Assembly: GCA_964593065.1 (NCBI GenBank)
Contig: CAZQGO010000013.1
Location: 1 to 64,000 of the forward strand
Reading direction: 5' to 3'
DNA from: CAZQGO01 sp964593065
GTDB lineage: Bacteria > Oederibacteriota > JAAXVQ01
Length of the DNA stretch: 64,000 nt
Below are positions 1 through 8,514 of this stretch, in pieces. Within the stretch, counting starts at the first letter, position 1. Every line of letters begins with the position of its first letter. The translations under genes and the position numbers were made by a program. The notes beneath the pieces are model-generated. The model had not been told where the DNA came from. It did not search any database and worked only from the letters and a program-made list of their open reading frames with translations.

Positions 1-795
1 GGGTAGCCGTCGGCGTATGCGTCGGCGTCCACGTCGGCGTATGCGTTGGCGTCTCGGTCGGCGTATGCGTGGACGTGGGCGAATCCGTCGGCGTCCAGGT
101 TGGGGTATGCGTCGGCGTATCTGTCGGGGTAGCCGTCGGCGTATGCGTCGGCGTCCACGTCGGCGTATGCGTTGGCGTCTCAGTCGGCGTATGGGTGGAC
201 GTGGGCGAATCCGTCGGCGTCCAGGTTGGGGTATGCGTCGGCGTATCTGTCGGGGTAGCCGTCGGCGTATGCGTCGGCGTCCACGTCGGCGTATGCGTTG
301 GCGTCTCGGTCGGCGTATGCGTGGACGTGGGCGAGTCCGTCGGCGTGGCCGTCGGGGTCCAGGTTGGCGTATGTGTCGGGGTCCAGGTTGGCGTATGCGT
401 CCGGGTCCACGTCGGCGAATGTGTCGGGGTCCAGGTTGGCGTATATGTCGGTGTCCAGGTCGGGGTGTGCGTCGGCGTCCACGTCGGCGAATGTGTCGGG
501 GTCCAGGTTGGCGTATATGTCGGTGTCCAGGTCGGGGTGTGCGTCGGCGTCCACGTCGGAGTGTGTGTCGGCGTCCACGTCGGAGTGTGCGTCGGCGTCC
601 ACGTCGGAGTGTGCGTCGGCGTCTCCGTCGGGGTCCACGTCGGCGTCTCCGTCGGGGTCCACGTCGGCGTCTCCGTCGGGGTCCAGGTTGGCGTATGTGT
701 CGGTGTGGACGTAAAAGATGAAACGGATGTTGGTGTGGGTGTCCTGGTCATGGTTGGAGTCAGCGTAGGGGTTGGCGGATTGTTGCTCCATACCA
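1..795 (-). repeat. Hierarchical coding tandem repeat encoding (T-P-T-X)n
   Basis: The basic unit is 12 nt (Thr-Pro-Thr-X), with X mostly Trp, His, Ala, Glu, Tyr, Ser or Asp. On top of it lies a 126-nt (42-residue) higher-order repeat: the same landmark recurs at 75, 201 and 327, and the copies are nearly identical. A 72-nt repeat follows (landmarks at 405 and 477), then 24-nt repeats at about 550-680. All periods are multiples of 3, so the frame stays open through the array. This is the sign of expansion by slippage or unequal crossing-over within a selected coding frame. Confidence 0.9.
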
Positions 796-3700
796 ACAGG
801 GCCGGAACGTTCGGCGCAATTTGTGGAAACCCCGCTCCCGAAGCAGTCACCGTATTGGTCTGAGCGCTGTCATTTTGCACGGTTACCTGCGCCCATCCGG
901 CGGTACTGGCGGTGCCGCTAACGCTTTGGGTATAGAGCGGGCCGTGTCCTTGCAGAGTGGTGGCGATGAAAATGGCGTTGGGATTCATGCTGACCGTCAG
1001 TACGGCCGCCGAGGTGGTGACATTCCCGTAACGGTCGACAATCTGGACGTCAACATAAGCTGGAACCCCGGTAAGCGGATATTGCACCGCCGGCGTGCAG
1101 ACCACGTGGTCCGCTCCCGCGGCGATAAACAGCACCGCAGCCGCCACGTCCCGGTCCGGGAAGGCGGTGGATCCGGGCAGGGTCGGCGAATTCGGCGTGG
1201 CATAGGCCGTCTGCGCCGTGGTGTCCCGTATGGTGATCGTGGCCGAGCCGTCGGCTGCGGTGGTCCCCGTGACATAATTGCTGCCCACGCCCGCCGCCCC
1301 GGACAAGGAAGTGGCGGTAAAAGTGGCATTGCCCGAGGCGGTCACGGTGATGGCCTGGGCGCTCGACACGTTGTTGCCGTCCGCGTCCTTGACCTGGATG
1401 TTCAGCACGCGGGTGTTGCCGACCGTGACCGGAGTTCCGGTCGGATCGGTGATCACCAGGTGGTCCGCGCCTCCGGCTACGAATACGATGTTAGCCGAAA
1501 CATCGTTGACGTGATTTCCCCACAGTCCGCTGTCGGGCATTACTGTCACGGTTTGCGCGGTAAGATCGCGCACATTGAGCACGGCCTGTCCGGAGGCATC
1601 TGTGAATCCGAACGCCAGCTGCGTTCCCGCGCCGCTCCAGCCGCCGGGCACAGTGGCGAAATAGGCCGCTCCGCTGACGGTCACGGTGATGGGCTGGCTG
1701 ATGCCCACGGCCACGTCCAGGGAGTCGTACAACTGAATGGTGACGTCTTCTCCCGGCCCGCCGGCGCCGACCACCGCCGTGCCGTCGGCGGCCGTGGCCA
1801 CGGCGTGGTCCGGCGGCCTGAAGACCGTGAGCGCGGTTTGGTCATTCGCGGAGGTGCCCCAGGCATGACTCGGCGTGACGGTTACGGATTCCGCCGTGCC
1901 GTCGGTGAGGGTGACCAACACGGAACCGTCGGCGCCGGAGGTTACCACGATCGGGTTTCCGGAAGCGGGAGCGGTGAACGTGGCCGAACCGGTCGCGGTC
2001 AAAGTGAAGGTCTGCGCCGAGGACAACGAATTCCCCAAGGCATCGAAAACCTGCGCGGTCAAAACCCGCGAGGTATTCACAGGCTGGGAGGAGAAGGCCG
2101 GGAAAAGGCCGATATGATCCGGAGCCCCCACGAAAAATCCCTGGAACCGGTCCTGGGTCACGCCGTTGCTCTCCGCGGCCCGGATAAAGGCGGTCCATTG
2201 GCCGGTCGGCGTGGAGGGGAAGGTATATTTGTATTCAAACCATCTCCACAGGGCCGGTGACCCCGTATCCGTCGCCAGCAGGGTCATGGCTGCGCCGTTG
2301 ACCCGGGTCGTCCCCGTGGAATCCAGGATCGTGATGGTGGCGCTCGTGATGTCGTAGGCTCCGAGCGGGTCGCTGAGGCGCGCCCCGAAGGAGCCTTGGG
2401 AGCCGCCCGCGATGGCCTCCAAGGCCTCGCGCGTGTTGCCGCTGGCGTCGAAAACATCAATGCTGTCCACGCGGATATAGGTCGAAGTGGACATCTGGAT
2501 CCGGGACCGCTGCGTGGAGGAATGGTAGACCCGGAAATAGCGGGAGTTGTTGCTGTCTCCCAGGTGGGTGAAGCGCAGTACCAGACGGTACCCGGCCGGC
2601 ACCGTGACCGGCGTGGGCACGGAGATGGTGAAGGTCTCCGTGCCCGGTGCGCCGTTGGAATGGCGGATATTGAAGATCGTGTCTTCGCCGATGACCACGG
2701 AATCGAAACTGTTGGTATACAACAAGGTCACGGTGGCGCCGTACAGCCTGCGGTTGTTGGTGGAAAGCACCAGGGGGATGGTCACATTGGCCGTGATGCG
2801 GAAATCATCTGCCATGGCCGGCTGCATGGACCAGGATCGCTGGGAATACGGATCCACCTGCGTATAGGTGCCGGTGGGGCTGGTTTCCACGGAGGTGTTG
2901 AGGCAAAAATTCTCGGTCGCGTCATGCAAGTAAAAGGTTTTCGAACGCGCGGTGGCGTCCGTGCACTGGGTGGTGAAGGTGGCGGAATCGGTCAGGGAGC
3001 CGCCCTGCTGGTTGGCCGTCAGGACCGTTGTGTCCGTCGTCCCGCCCAGGGCGTTGGCGGGCACGGATTTGGCGAAGGTCAAATAGGTGGAGGAACCGGC
3101 GTTGACCTGAACGTCGGGATTGCCGTCGCTGTTGGTGTCGTAGCCTCCGGCGATACTGTCCCAGGTACCATCCCCGTTCGTATCCGCGGCAATGGTCACT
3201 CCGGAAGGCAGGAGCAGGCGCGAAGCCCACCCCTCCGAAGAGGGCGACACCGGCAGATCAAAACGCGCGGAGGAGGCGTTGCTGGTCAGGGTGACGGCGT
3301 AATAGGAAGTGACCCCTGCATTGACCGTGGCGCTGCCATCCGGTCCCAGGGAAAATCCGCCGACCACAATCGTGATGGTTTTAGCATCGTTGGCCGGCGC
3401 CTGGTCCGAAAAGCCTGTGTCGCCGAGCAGGTTGGTATAGATTTTTACGGTATAGGTGCCCGCGGGAACGGAAGAAATATTGAAATTATAAACAACGTCC
3501 GCGGTTTCGGAGAAGGGCACACTTAAATCCACGGCCGTAAAGGCGACGTCAATAGGCGTAAAGGCGGGCGCGGTGGAAGTGATGGAAACATGGACCGGCA
3601 GGCCGCTGAAATCCTGCATTCCATATAAGGCCGTGGTGGCGTTGATGGGCACGTTGGGCGTCACGCTGGGGTTGAACACCGAACCATCCGCAGGCGAACT

Positions 3701-5299
3701 GATGATTTTCACGCCCGTGTCGTGCAGGCGGTTCTTGCCGTAATCGATGCCGTCCTGCATGTCCTGGCGGGCCGTGCTGTTCAGGGTATTGCCGTAGGCC
3801 CAGACCAGGGCCACGGGCCAGGTGGCTCCGGCCGCGAGCGAGGTCCGGTCCCAGTCCAAGGCCGTCCCGGCATCCCCGGTGTAGTTATTGGCATTGCCCA
3901 GATTGTTGTTGCGGATGTTGTTCCACATATTCGTGTAATAATTGACCTCGTGCTGGGCCGAAGCGGGGAAGCCCGAGAAGCCTCCGTAGGATACGGGATT
4001 GCCGGTCGGCTTGTAGCCATACACCGTGTCATTGGTCCCATCATAGGCGCAATTGTCATTGTTGTAATCCCCGTTGAAATTCCAGTCGTTGCCCTGGAAA
4101 AAGCGCAAGTTGGTGGCCTGGGTGCTGCCGTGTCTGTTTTGTACGTAATAAATGACCGCGAACCATTTTTGATTTCCCCGGATGATGATCTTTTGGGTCA
4201 CGGTCACCGGGATGGGTGACCCCCCCGGGGTTCCCAGTTCAGTCACGATCACGGATTCCAAGCCTCCGCTGGGTGTTTGGTGCATGAGGGTGTAGGTTCG
4301 GGATTGTTCCGCGAAGTCCCCGCTGCCCCCGGTGGCGACTCCGCCGGAATTGCCGTATTGCCGGGTCACACCGGCCGTGAAGCGCAGGGCGATCTTGCTG
4401 CCGGCAGCCTGATCAATATCATTAGCTAACCCGTTGTCGCCGGAGCGGCCGAGATGGTCGGTGTTCGTGGGTGGATTGCCGCCGTCATACGGCCAGCAGA
4501 TGGCGCTGAGCTGCCCGCCCAGGTTGCCCGCAGAATTGTCCGCAATGTCTACCAACAGCGAATTATTGGGCCCCGGTGGCTCCAAAAAGATGTTGTAGCC
4601 CGTGATGGGATCATCGTAAAAGACGAGTGTGTTCCCTTCCACGTACCAGGAGACGTTTTCTTCCAGGACCGAACCGCTGGTGCGGTCCAGCCGTCCGCGG
4701 TTCACGATCTCCTGACCGTCCGCGCGCACGATCCTGCGCACCCGGTATCCCGCGGGCAGAGTGGCGGACAGCCGGTACCACTGGCCGTCTATTTTGTTGT
4801 CCAGCGCGAGGTCAATCTGATTCTTCGCCAGGCGGTTGGTTTGGCGGAGGGTGGCGCGGTCCAAACCGGGCGGGGGCGCAAGCGCTTTGGCCCGGTTCCC
4901 GGAAAAGGAGGGTATTTTGCTATACACATATTCCAGATACAGGCGTTCGCCCCGCCGTAGGTTCCGGCCGCGGGCAAGTTTGAGGCCGGGTTGATAAGAC
5001 GCAGATTGAACTTGGGAGGCGCTGACAACGCGCAGCCTGTGGGGGGAACTCGCGGCTAAGTCCGCCAAGTCGGCGCCATCCACGGACAGGCCCTGGCTTT
5101 TCACCTGTTCGGCATCCGGCGTGACCGCAACGCGCACCACGTATTCGCGGGCTACCGGGTCCCATGCCATCATTTCATCCGGCGGCGCGGGCGCCTGCCG
5201 GGCCAGAACCGGCGCGGCCCACAGGCAGGCCAGCACCGAAAGGCCGGCGGCCAGCAAGACCCTCCTGGGTTTCAATTTTGACGGTGCGATAGACCGCAT
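1..5299 (-). CDS. Giant secreted surface protein with Ig-like modules and a Thr-Pro repeat stalk (C-terminus outside the window)
   Basis: I translated this minus-strand frame by hand from the ATG at 5299 and found no stop to the window edge, giving 1766 codons. The ATG follows a GGAGGGG ribosome-binding site. Residues 1-34 form a Sec signal peptide (basic start, then LLAAGLSVLACLWAAPVLA). Residues about 200-950 are Asn/Gly/Thr-rich beta domains. They include Ca-binding-like Asp repeats (DTNGDGTWDS, DTNSDGNPDVQV). About residues 1059-1501 hold four invasin/Big_1-like modules of about 100-120 residues, each opening with a variant of PDH. From about residue 1500 the protein becomes a TPT-W/H/A/E/D-TPT stalk. 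It follows the ComFB-like gene by 40 bp, so it is probably in the same operon. Function is inferred as cell-surface adhesion or stalk. The missing end probably carries a sorting or FlgD-like domain, as in the neighbouring surface protein. Confidence 0.85.
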   Translation of the reverse strand, partial: MRSIAPSKLKPRRVLLAAGLSVLACLWAAPVLARQAPAPPDEMMAWDPVAREYVVRVAVTPDAEQVKSQGLSVDGADLADLAASSPHRLRVVSASQVQSASYQPGLKLARGRNLRRGERLYLEYVYSKIPSFSGNRAKALAPPPGLDRATLRQTNRLAKNQIDLALDNKIDGQWYRLSATLPAGYRVRRIVRADGQEIVNRGRLDRTSGSVLEENVSWYVEGNTLVFYDDPITGYNIFLEPPGPNNSLLVDIADNSAGNLGGQLSAICWPYDGGNPPTNTDHLGRSGDNGLANDIDQAAGSKIALRFTAGVTRQYGNSGGVATGGSGDFAEQSRTYTLMHQTPSGGLESVIVTELGTPGGSPIPVTVTQKIIIRGNQKWFAVIYYVQNRHGSTQATNLRFFQGNDWNFNGDYNNDNCAYDGTNDTVYGYKPTGNPVSYGGFSGFPASAQHEVNYYTNMWNNIRNNNLGNANNYTGDAGTALDWDRTSLAAGATWPVALVWAYGNTLNSTARQDMQDGIDYGKNRLHDTGVKIISSPADGSVFNPSVTPNVPINATTALYGMQDFSGLPVHVSITSTAPAFTPIDVAFTAVDLSVPFSETADVVYNFNISSVPAGTYTVKIYTNLLGDTGFSDQAPANDAKTITIVVGGFSLGPDGSATVNAGVTSYYAVTLTSNASSARFDLPVSPSSEGWASRLLLPSGVTIAADTNGDGTWDSIAGGYDTNSDGNPDVQVNAGSSTYLTFAKSVPANALGGTTDTTVLTANQQGGSLTDSATFTTQCTDATARSKTFYLHDATENFCLNTSVETSPTGTYTQVDPYSQRSWSMQPAMADDFRITANVTIPLVLSTNNRRLYGATVTLLYTNSFDSVVIGEDTIFNIRHSNGAPGTETFTISVPTPVTVPAGYRLVLRFTHLGDSNNSRYFRVYHSSTQRSRIQMSTSTYIRVDSIDVFDASGNTREALEAIAGGSQGSFGARLSDPLGAYDITSATITILDSTGTTRVNGAAMTLLATDTGSPALWRWFEYKYTFPSTPTGQWTAFIRAAESNGVTQDRFQGFFVGAPDHIGLFPAFSSQPVNTSRVLTAQVFDALGNSLSSAQTFTLTATGSATFTAPASGNPIVVTSGADGSVLVTLTDGTAESVTVTPSHAWGTSANDQTALTVFRPPDHAVATAADGTAVVGAGGPGEDVTIQLYDSLDVAVGISQPITVTVSGAAYFATVPGGWSGAGTQLAFGFTDASGQAVLNVRDLTAQTVTVMPDSGLWGNHVNDVSANIVFVAGGADHLVITDPTGTPVTVGNTRVLNIQVKDADGNNVSSAQAITVTASGNATFTATSLSGAAGVGSNYVTGTTAADGSATITIRDTTAQTAYATPNSPTLPGSTAFPDRDVAAAVLFIAAGADHVVCTPAVQYPLTGVPAYVDVQIVDRYGNVTTSAAVLTVSMNPNAIFIATTLQGHGPLYTQSVSGTASTAGWAQVTVQNDSAQTNTVTASGAGFPQIAPNVPALLVWSNNPPTPTLTPTMTRTPTPTSVSSFTSTPTHTPTWTPTETPTWTPTETPTWTPTETPTHTPTWTPTHTPTWTPTHTPTWTPTHTPTWTPTYTPTWTPTHSPTWTPTHTPTWTPTYTPTWTPTHSPTWTRTHTPTWTPTHTPTWTPTATPTDSPTSTHTPTETPTHTPTWTPTHTPTATPTDTPTHTPTWTPTDSPTSTHTPTETPTHTPTWTPTHTPTATPTDTPTHTPTWTPTDSPTSTHTPTETPTHTPTWTPTHTPTAT

Positions 5300-5339
5300 T
5301 CCCGCCCCTCCGCGCGAAGTGCCCTGTCGAAAAACCTGC

Positions 5340-5603
5340 CTAGTGCCTGGGATTTTTTCCCACGTGCTTAATCGCTTTGTGCAGCGCCACCACCAAGTCG
5401 GTATGGAATTGCTGGGCCATTTCGGCCACACGCGTGTAGGTATGACCCTTATCCGTCACTACGTATTTCGCCGGCAGATGATTCAAGGCATAAGCAATGA
5501 TATCCAGCCGGCAGCGGCTGCATTTGCATACGTCCGTACGTTTGGCCAGTAAATCCGCCGCCGCCTCGCGAACCGCATCTTCCATGTAGTTTTTCAATTT
5601 CAT
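5340..5603 (-). CDS. ComFB-like small protein
   Basis: This 87-residue protein resembles the late-competence ComFB family (PF10719). It has the Cys cluster CKCSRCRLDIIAYALN (Cys26, 28, 31) followed by LPAKYVVTDKG, the typical ComFB core. Cysteines at this site probably bind zinc. I chose the ATG at 5603, which overlaps the MerR stop codon as ATGA; an in-frame extension to 5789 only reads the MerR gene out of frame. ComFB-domain proteins in other bacteria have been linked to type IV pili and to cyclic dinucleotide binding. Here it sits between a MerR regulator and the giant surface protein, so a role in controlling surface structures is possible but inferred. Confidence 0.8.
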   Translation of the reverse strand: MKLKNYMEDAVREAAADLLAKRTDVCKCSRCRLDIIAYALNHLPAKYVVTDKGHTYTRVAEMAQQFHTDLVVALHKAIKHVGKNPRH

Positions 5604-5857
5604 GCTTCCCCCCCGCCCCCCGAGGTTTCCGTGACCGCTCGTTTGTGCAGCAGTAATTCCCGGATCCGGTTTAAATTGACGCCGCGCCTGGAATACTTTT
5701 TGATTTCCTCGCATTGCTTGATGTCGTATTCGGAAAAAACCCGCATGTATCCAAAACGCTGGGGTTTTAACAGGCCGCAACGTTCCCAATTTCTCAGGGT
5801 TTGGGAATGAACGTGGAGACGGCGGGATACTTCGGATATGGAATACACGCAGACCAC
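5600..5857 (-). CDS. MerR-family transcriptional regulator (DNA-binding domain only)
   Basis: This 85-residue protein starts at a GTG (5857). Its N-terminal half is a MerR winged helix (YSISEVSRRLHVHSQTLRNWERCGLL), followed by the wing RVFSEYDIKQCEEIKKYSRRGVNLNRIREL. There is no long coiled coil or effector domain, so it is shorter than canonical MerR proteins and resembles the HspR/GlnR-like short class. It is the first gene of a unit with the ComFB-like protein (4-nt overlap) and the giant surface protein. Its AT-rich upstream region (5858-6140) is shared with the divergent surface-protein gene, which makes autoregulation and control of both sides plausible. Confidence 0.85.
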   Translation of the reverse strand: MVCVYSISEVSRRLHVHSQTLRNWERCGLLKPQRFGYMRVFSEYDIKQCEEIKKYSRRGVNLNRIRELLLHKRAVTETSGGGGEA

Positions 5858-6140
5858 TTCCTCAAAAAGGCCAAAAATACAATAGTTGGCCCTTTAAAGT
5901 ATAAAGCACTTTATAAAACCAGTATATATAATATAACTTACGCCGTCAATTATTTTTGTAAATTATCTGCTTATACTTTAATATTAAATGTTTCTAATAT
6001 TTACTTATATTTAAATAAATTTGAAAATTTTATATTCGCGTCAGTTTGAAAACATTTTTTTACCTATCTTTTATCAAGTTTATTCACATTTGACCGAATA
6101 TCTATAATAGAAACTCAAATTATACTCCAGGAACCTACCC
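5858..6140. promoter_or_regulatory. AT-rich divergent control region
   Basis: This non-coding stretch separates the MerR gene (leftward) from the surface-protein gene (rightward). It is strikingly AT-rich (about 5870-6130) against the GC-rich surroundings. On the plus strand there is a TATAAT at 6103-6108 with only a weak -35 (TTATTC, 6080-6085, 17-bp spacing). A CAGGAA ribosome-binding site lies just before the ATG at 6141. Repeated TATAAA/ATATAA tracts at 5895-5940 could serve the leftward MerR promoter. The ORF crossing part of it (5801-6049, plus) has no coding character. Confidence 0.65.
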
Positions 6141-8513
6141 ATGAAAATATTCCCCCGCGGACTGATGTTTGCAGTACTTTTCTCAGGTTGCCTTTTCCCG
6201 GGATTTTCCGCCGTCGCTTCGATTATCTCGGCCGATCCCGCCGACGTGGGTTTTGACGGTCAGATCCTGGAGGCCACCAGCACATATAATGTAGTGGCCT
6301 GTGTTCCTATTGTGGCGGATGGGCAAGGTGCCACCCTGAGCGGTCTAACGATAAACAATCCCGATTGGTGGGACGATTACCCTGCCGCTGAACCTCTCGA
6401 TATTGCCGCCAACTCGGTGAGGCTGTGGTACGTTGCCGCGGACACGGGTACTCTGAACACCACGACCGCGCAATTTGTCGGAAGCCTTACCACCGTCGGG
6501 CGTGGAGGCATCACCTGGGAAATCACCGGCCTGACCCAATGGACTGGCAATGGCGGGGCGCTGTACATAACGATTGACATCACGGCCTCGCCTTCCCCGG
6601 ACGTGGGCTGCAGGTTTCAATTCATGACCAGTGATATCAGTTTTACCGGCGGCCAGTATTTTCCCGCCACGGACATGCCCATTCAGCCTCCGCGCATTCT
6701 GGTATCTTCTTATAACCCGCCCAGCCAGTTGAATGTGGGCCACACGGGCTCCACCCAGATTATCCTTTCCACCGGGCAAAATTTCACGCCTCTGACTTTG
6801 AACCTCGCCAATCCCGACCCGGACTGGCCCCTGACTCCCGTAGCCCCGATTTTCCTGACCGGCCTCACGCTGACCGTAAGGGATGCGGCGGGTAATACCC
6901 TGGCCCCGAATACGGCTTGCGATCAGCTCGGCGTCCGGGACTTGGACAGCGCCTCGCTTCCCTCCCTGGTGGCGGCTCCGGCCTCCTCCTCCGGCACGAT
7001 CTTCATCCCCCTGGCGGTCACCGTGACGGCCCTGGACATCCAGCACCGCTTGGAAGTGTTCGGCACGGTCTGCTCGAACACCTTCACCGCCGCAGCGAAT
7101 TTCCGCCTGGAAATCACCGCCGGCGCCGCCGTGCAGGCGCAGGATGCTTTTACCTTCCGGGTCGTGCCCGTCCTGGCCAGCAACGACAACTTCCCCATGC
7201 AGAGCAATCTGTTTACGGTGCAATATGCCGCCACGCGGGCCTTGGTCTACCACACGCCGACCCTGGCGCAAAACACCGCCATCATCAAGGGCCAGACCAA
7301 CATCGTTCCCTTAGCCCTCACCTTCAGCAACTCCGGCAACACCGGCAGCGCTCAGCTGGACATCAAGCGCCTGACTTTTTCCGTGTCGGATGCCGCCGGC
7401 GCGACGCTGGCGCCCGCGGCCGTTTTTTCGCGGATCGCGGTCTCGGGCAGCGTGTTTCACGGCGAAACCACGGCTCTGCCCGCGACGGGCGGCTTGATCA
7501 CCCTGACGCTGACCAACAGCTTCATTTCCGTGCCCGTGTATCAGCCCGTCACGGTCAGCGTGGTGGTGGATATCCTGCCCGACGCCGCCGCCACAGCCTT
7601 CCGCTTATCGCTGCCGAACGCCGCGTCCGTGCTGGCCCAGGACTCCAACAGTCTCTTCCCCGTGAACGCGGCCAATGCCTTTGCCTCGGATCCTTTCCCC
7701 ATGTCCTCCCATGTGATCCTCTTGGCCAGTTCTTTCCGCGTGGCGGGTTCGTCCCTGGCTCCCAAAACCCTGTATCCCAATCAGCGGCGGGCCCTGCTGG
7801 ATCTCACCTTCTCGCATCCCGGCCCGACCGACGTGGGCGTGCTCCTGCTCCAGGGCCTGACGGTCACGGCCCGCGACGGCGGCGGCACTGCGCAGAACCT
7901 GGCGGATGCGGTTTCGGACTTGTATATCCTGGATGCCGGCGGTTCTCCCTTGGCGCAGATCTCGGGCCCCTTTGCCGGCAGCAGCGTATTCGTACCCCTG
8001 CCGAATGTCAGCGTAGCGCCTTATGCCGCCGCCACCCTGCGCCTGGAAGCCCGGATCCAGGATTCCCCGCAGGCGAAAACCCTGGCCCTGGGACTAATAA
8101 ACGGCGACGCCGTGGCCGTGCTGCAGCCCTCCGACCCCACGCGGAAAGTCTACGTGGCCGGAACCTGGCCTGTTTTCAGCCGGTCCGCCGCGGTCGGCGG
8201 AGGCGAGGGGCGGCTGCGCCTGTCGAATTACCCCAACCCCTTCGCCGCGGGCAGGTCCCGGACCCAAATCGCGTTCTATTTGGAATCCCCCGCCACGGTC
8301 ACCGCCACCCTCTTTACGCTGGCAGGCGACCAGGTGGCCGCATTGATGCGGGGGGAATTGTTGGGCGCGGGAGAAACCCTCCTGGCCTGGGACGGCAGGA
8401 CGGAAAGCGGCGCCGTGGTCACCAACGGCGTTTATCTCCTGCGCCTGGAGGCGGTCCTCACCGGCAGCGATGAGAAGATCGTCCAATTACGGAAAATTGC
8501 GGTGGTGAAATAA
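6141..8513 (+). CDS. Secreted repeat protein with C-terminal FlgD/T9SS-like domain
   Basis: This 790-residue protein starts with a signal peptide (MKIFPRGLMFAVLFSGCLFPGFSA by position). An N-terminal beta domain follows to about residue 185. Three tandem modules of about 150-160 residues come next, recognised by the recurring motif GLTLTVRDAAG / RLTFSVSDAAG / GLTVTARDGGG and by later F(I/V)PL strands. The last 95 residues (from NYPNPFAAGRS to VQLRKIAVVK) form a FlgD-like/T9SS type A-like domain with the usual WDGRTESGAVVTNGVYLLRL core. It is followed by the barrel-TPR gene after 1 bp, so the two are one transcription unit. A surface structural or adhesive role is inferred; no enzyme motif was seen. 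Confidence 0.8.
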   Translation: MKIFPRGLMFAVLFSGCLFPGFSAVASIISADPADVGFDGQILEATSTYNVVACVPIVADGQGATLSGLTINNPDWWDDYPAAEPLDIAANSVRLWYVAADTGTLNTTTAQFVGSLTTVGRGGITWEITGLTQWTGNGGALYITIDITASPSPDVGCRFQFMTSDISFTGGQYFPATDMPIQPPRILVSSYNPPSQLNVGHTGSTQIILSTGQNFTPLTLNLANPDPDWPLTPVAPIFLTGLTLTVRDAAGNTLAPNTACDQLGVRDLDSASLPSLVAAPASSSGTIFIPLAVTVTALDIQHRLEVFGTVCSNTFTAAANFRLEITAGAAVQAQDAFTFRVVPVLASNDNFPMQSNLFTVQYAATRALVYHTPTLAQNTAIIKGQTNIVPLALTFSNSGNTGSAQLDIKRLTFSVSDAAGATLAPAAVFSRIAVSGSVFHGETTALPATGGLITLTLTNSFISVPVYQPVTVSVVVDILPDAAATAFRLSLPNAASVLAQDSNSLFPVNAANAFASDPFPMSSHVILLASSFRVAGSSLAPKTLYPNQRRALLDLTFSHPGPTDVGVLLLQGLTVTARDGGGTAQNLADAVSDLYILDAGGSPLAQISGPFAGSSVFVPLPNVSVAPYAAATLRLEARIQDSPQAKTLALGLINGDAVAVLQPSDPTRKVYVAGTWPVFSRSAAVGGGEGRLRLSNYPNPFAAGRSRTQIAFYLESPATVTATLFTLAGDQVAALMRGELLGAGETLLAWDGRTESGAVVTNGVYLLRLEAVLTGSDEKIVQLRKIAVVK

Positions 8514-8514
8514 C

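Noticed and set aside
1..700. Possible CRISPR array because of the regular repeats
   Set aside because: There are no unique spacers; every segment is a variant of one short unit that keeps reading frame.
17..863. Plus-strand open frames rich in Arg or in VGVxVGV repeats
   Set aside because: They are other frames of the Thr-Pro coding repeat. The minus-strand frame continues without a stop into a normal protein with a signal peptide.
821..5552. Long plus-strand frames (821-2260, 2396-3526, 3722-4219, 5121-5552)
   Set aside because: They lie opposite the giant protein and read as low-complexity Gly/Arg/His sequence without ribosome-binding sites.
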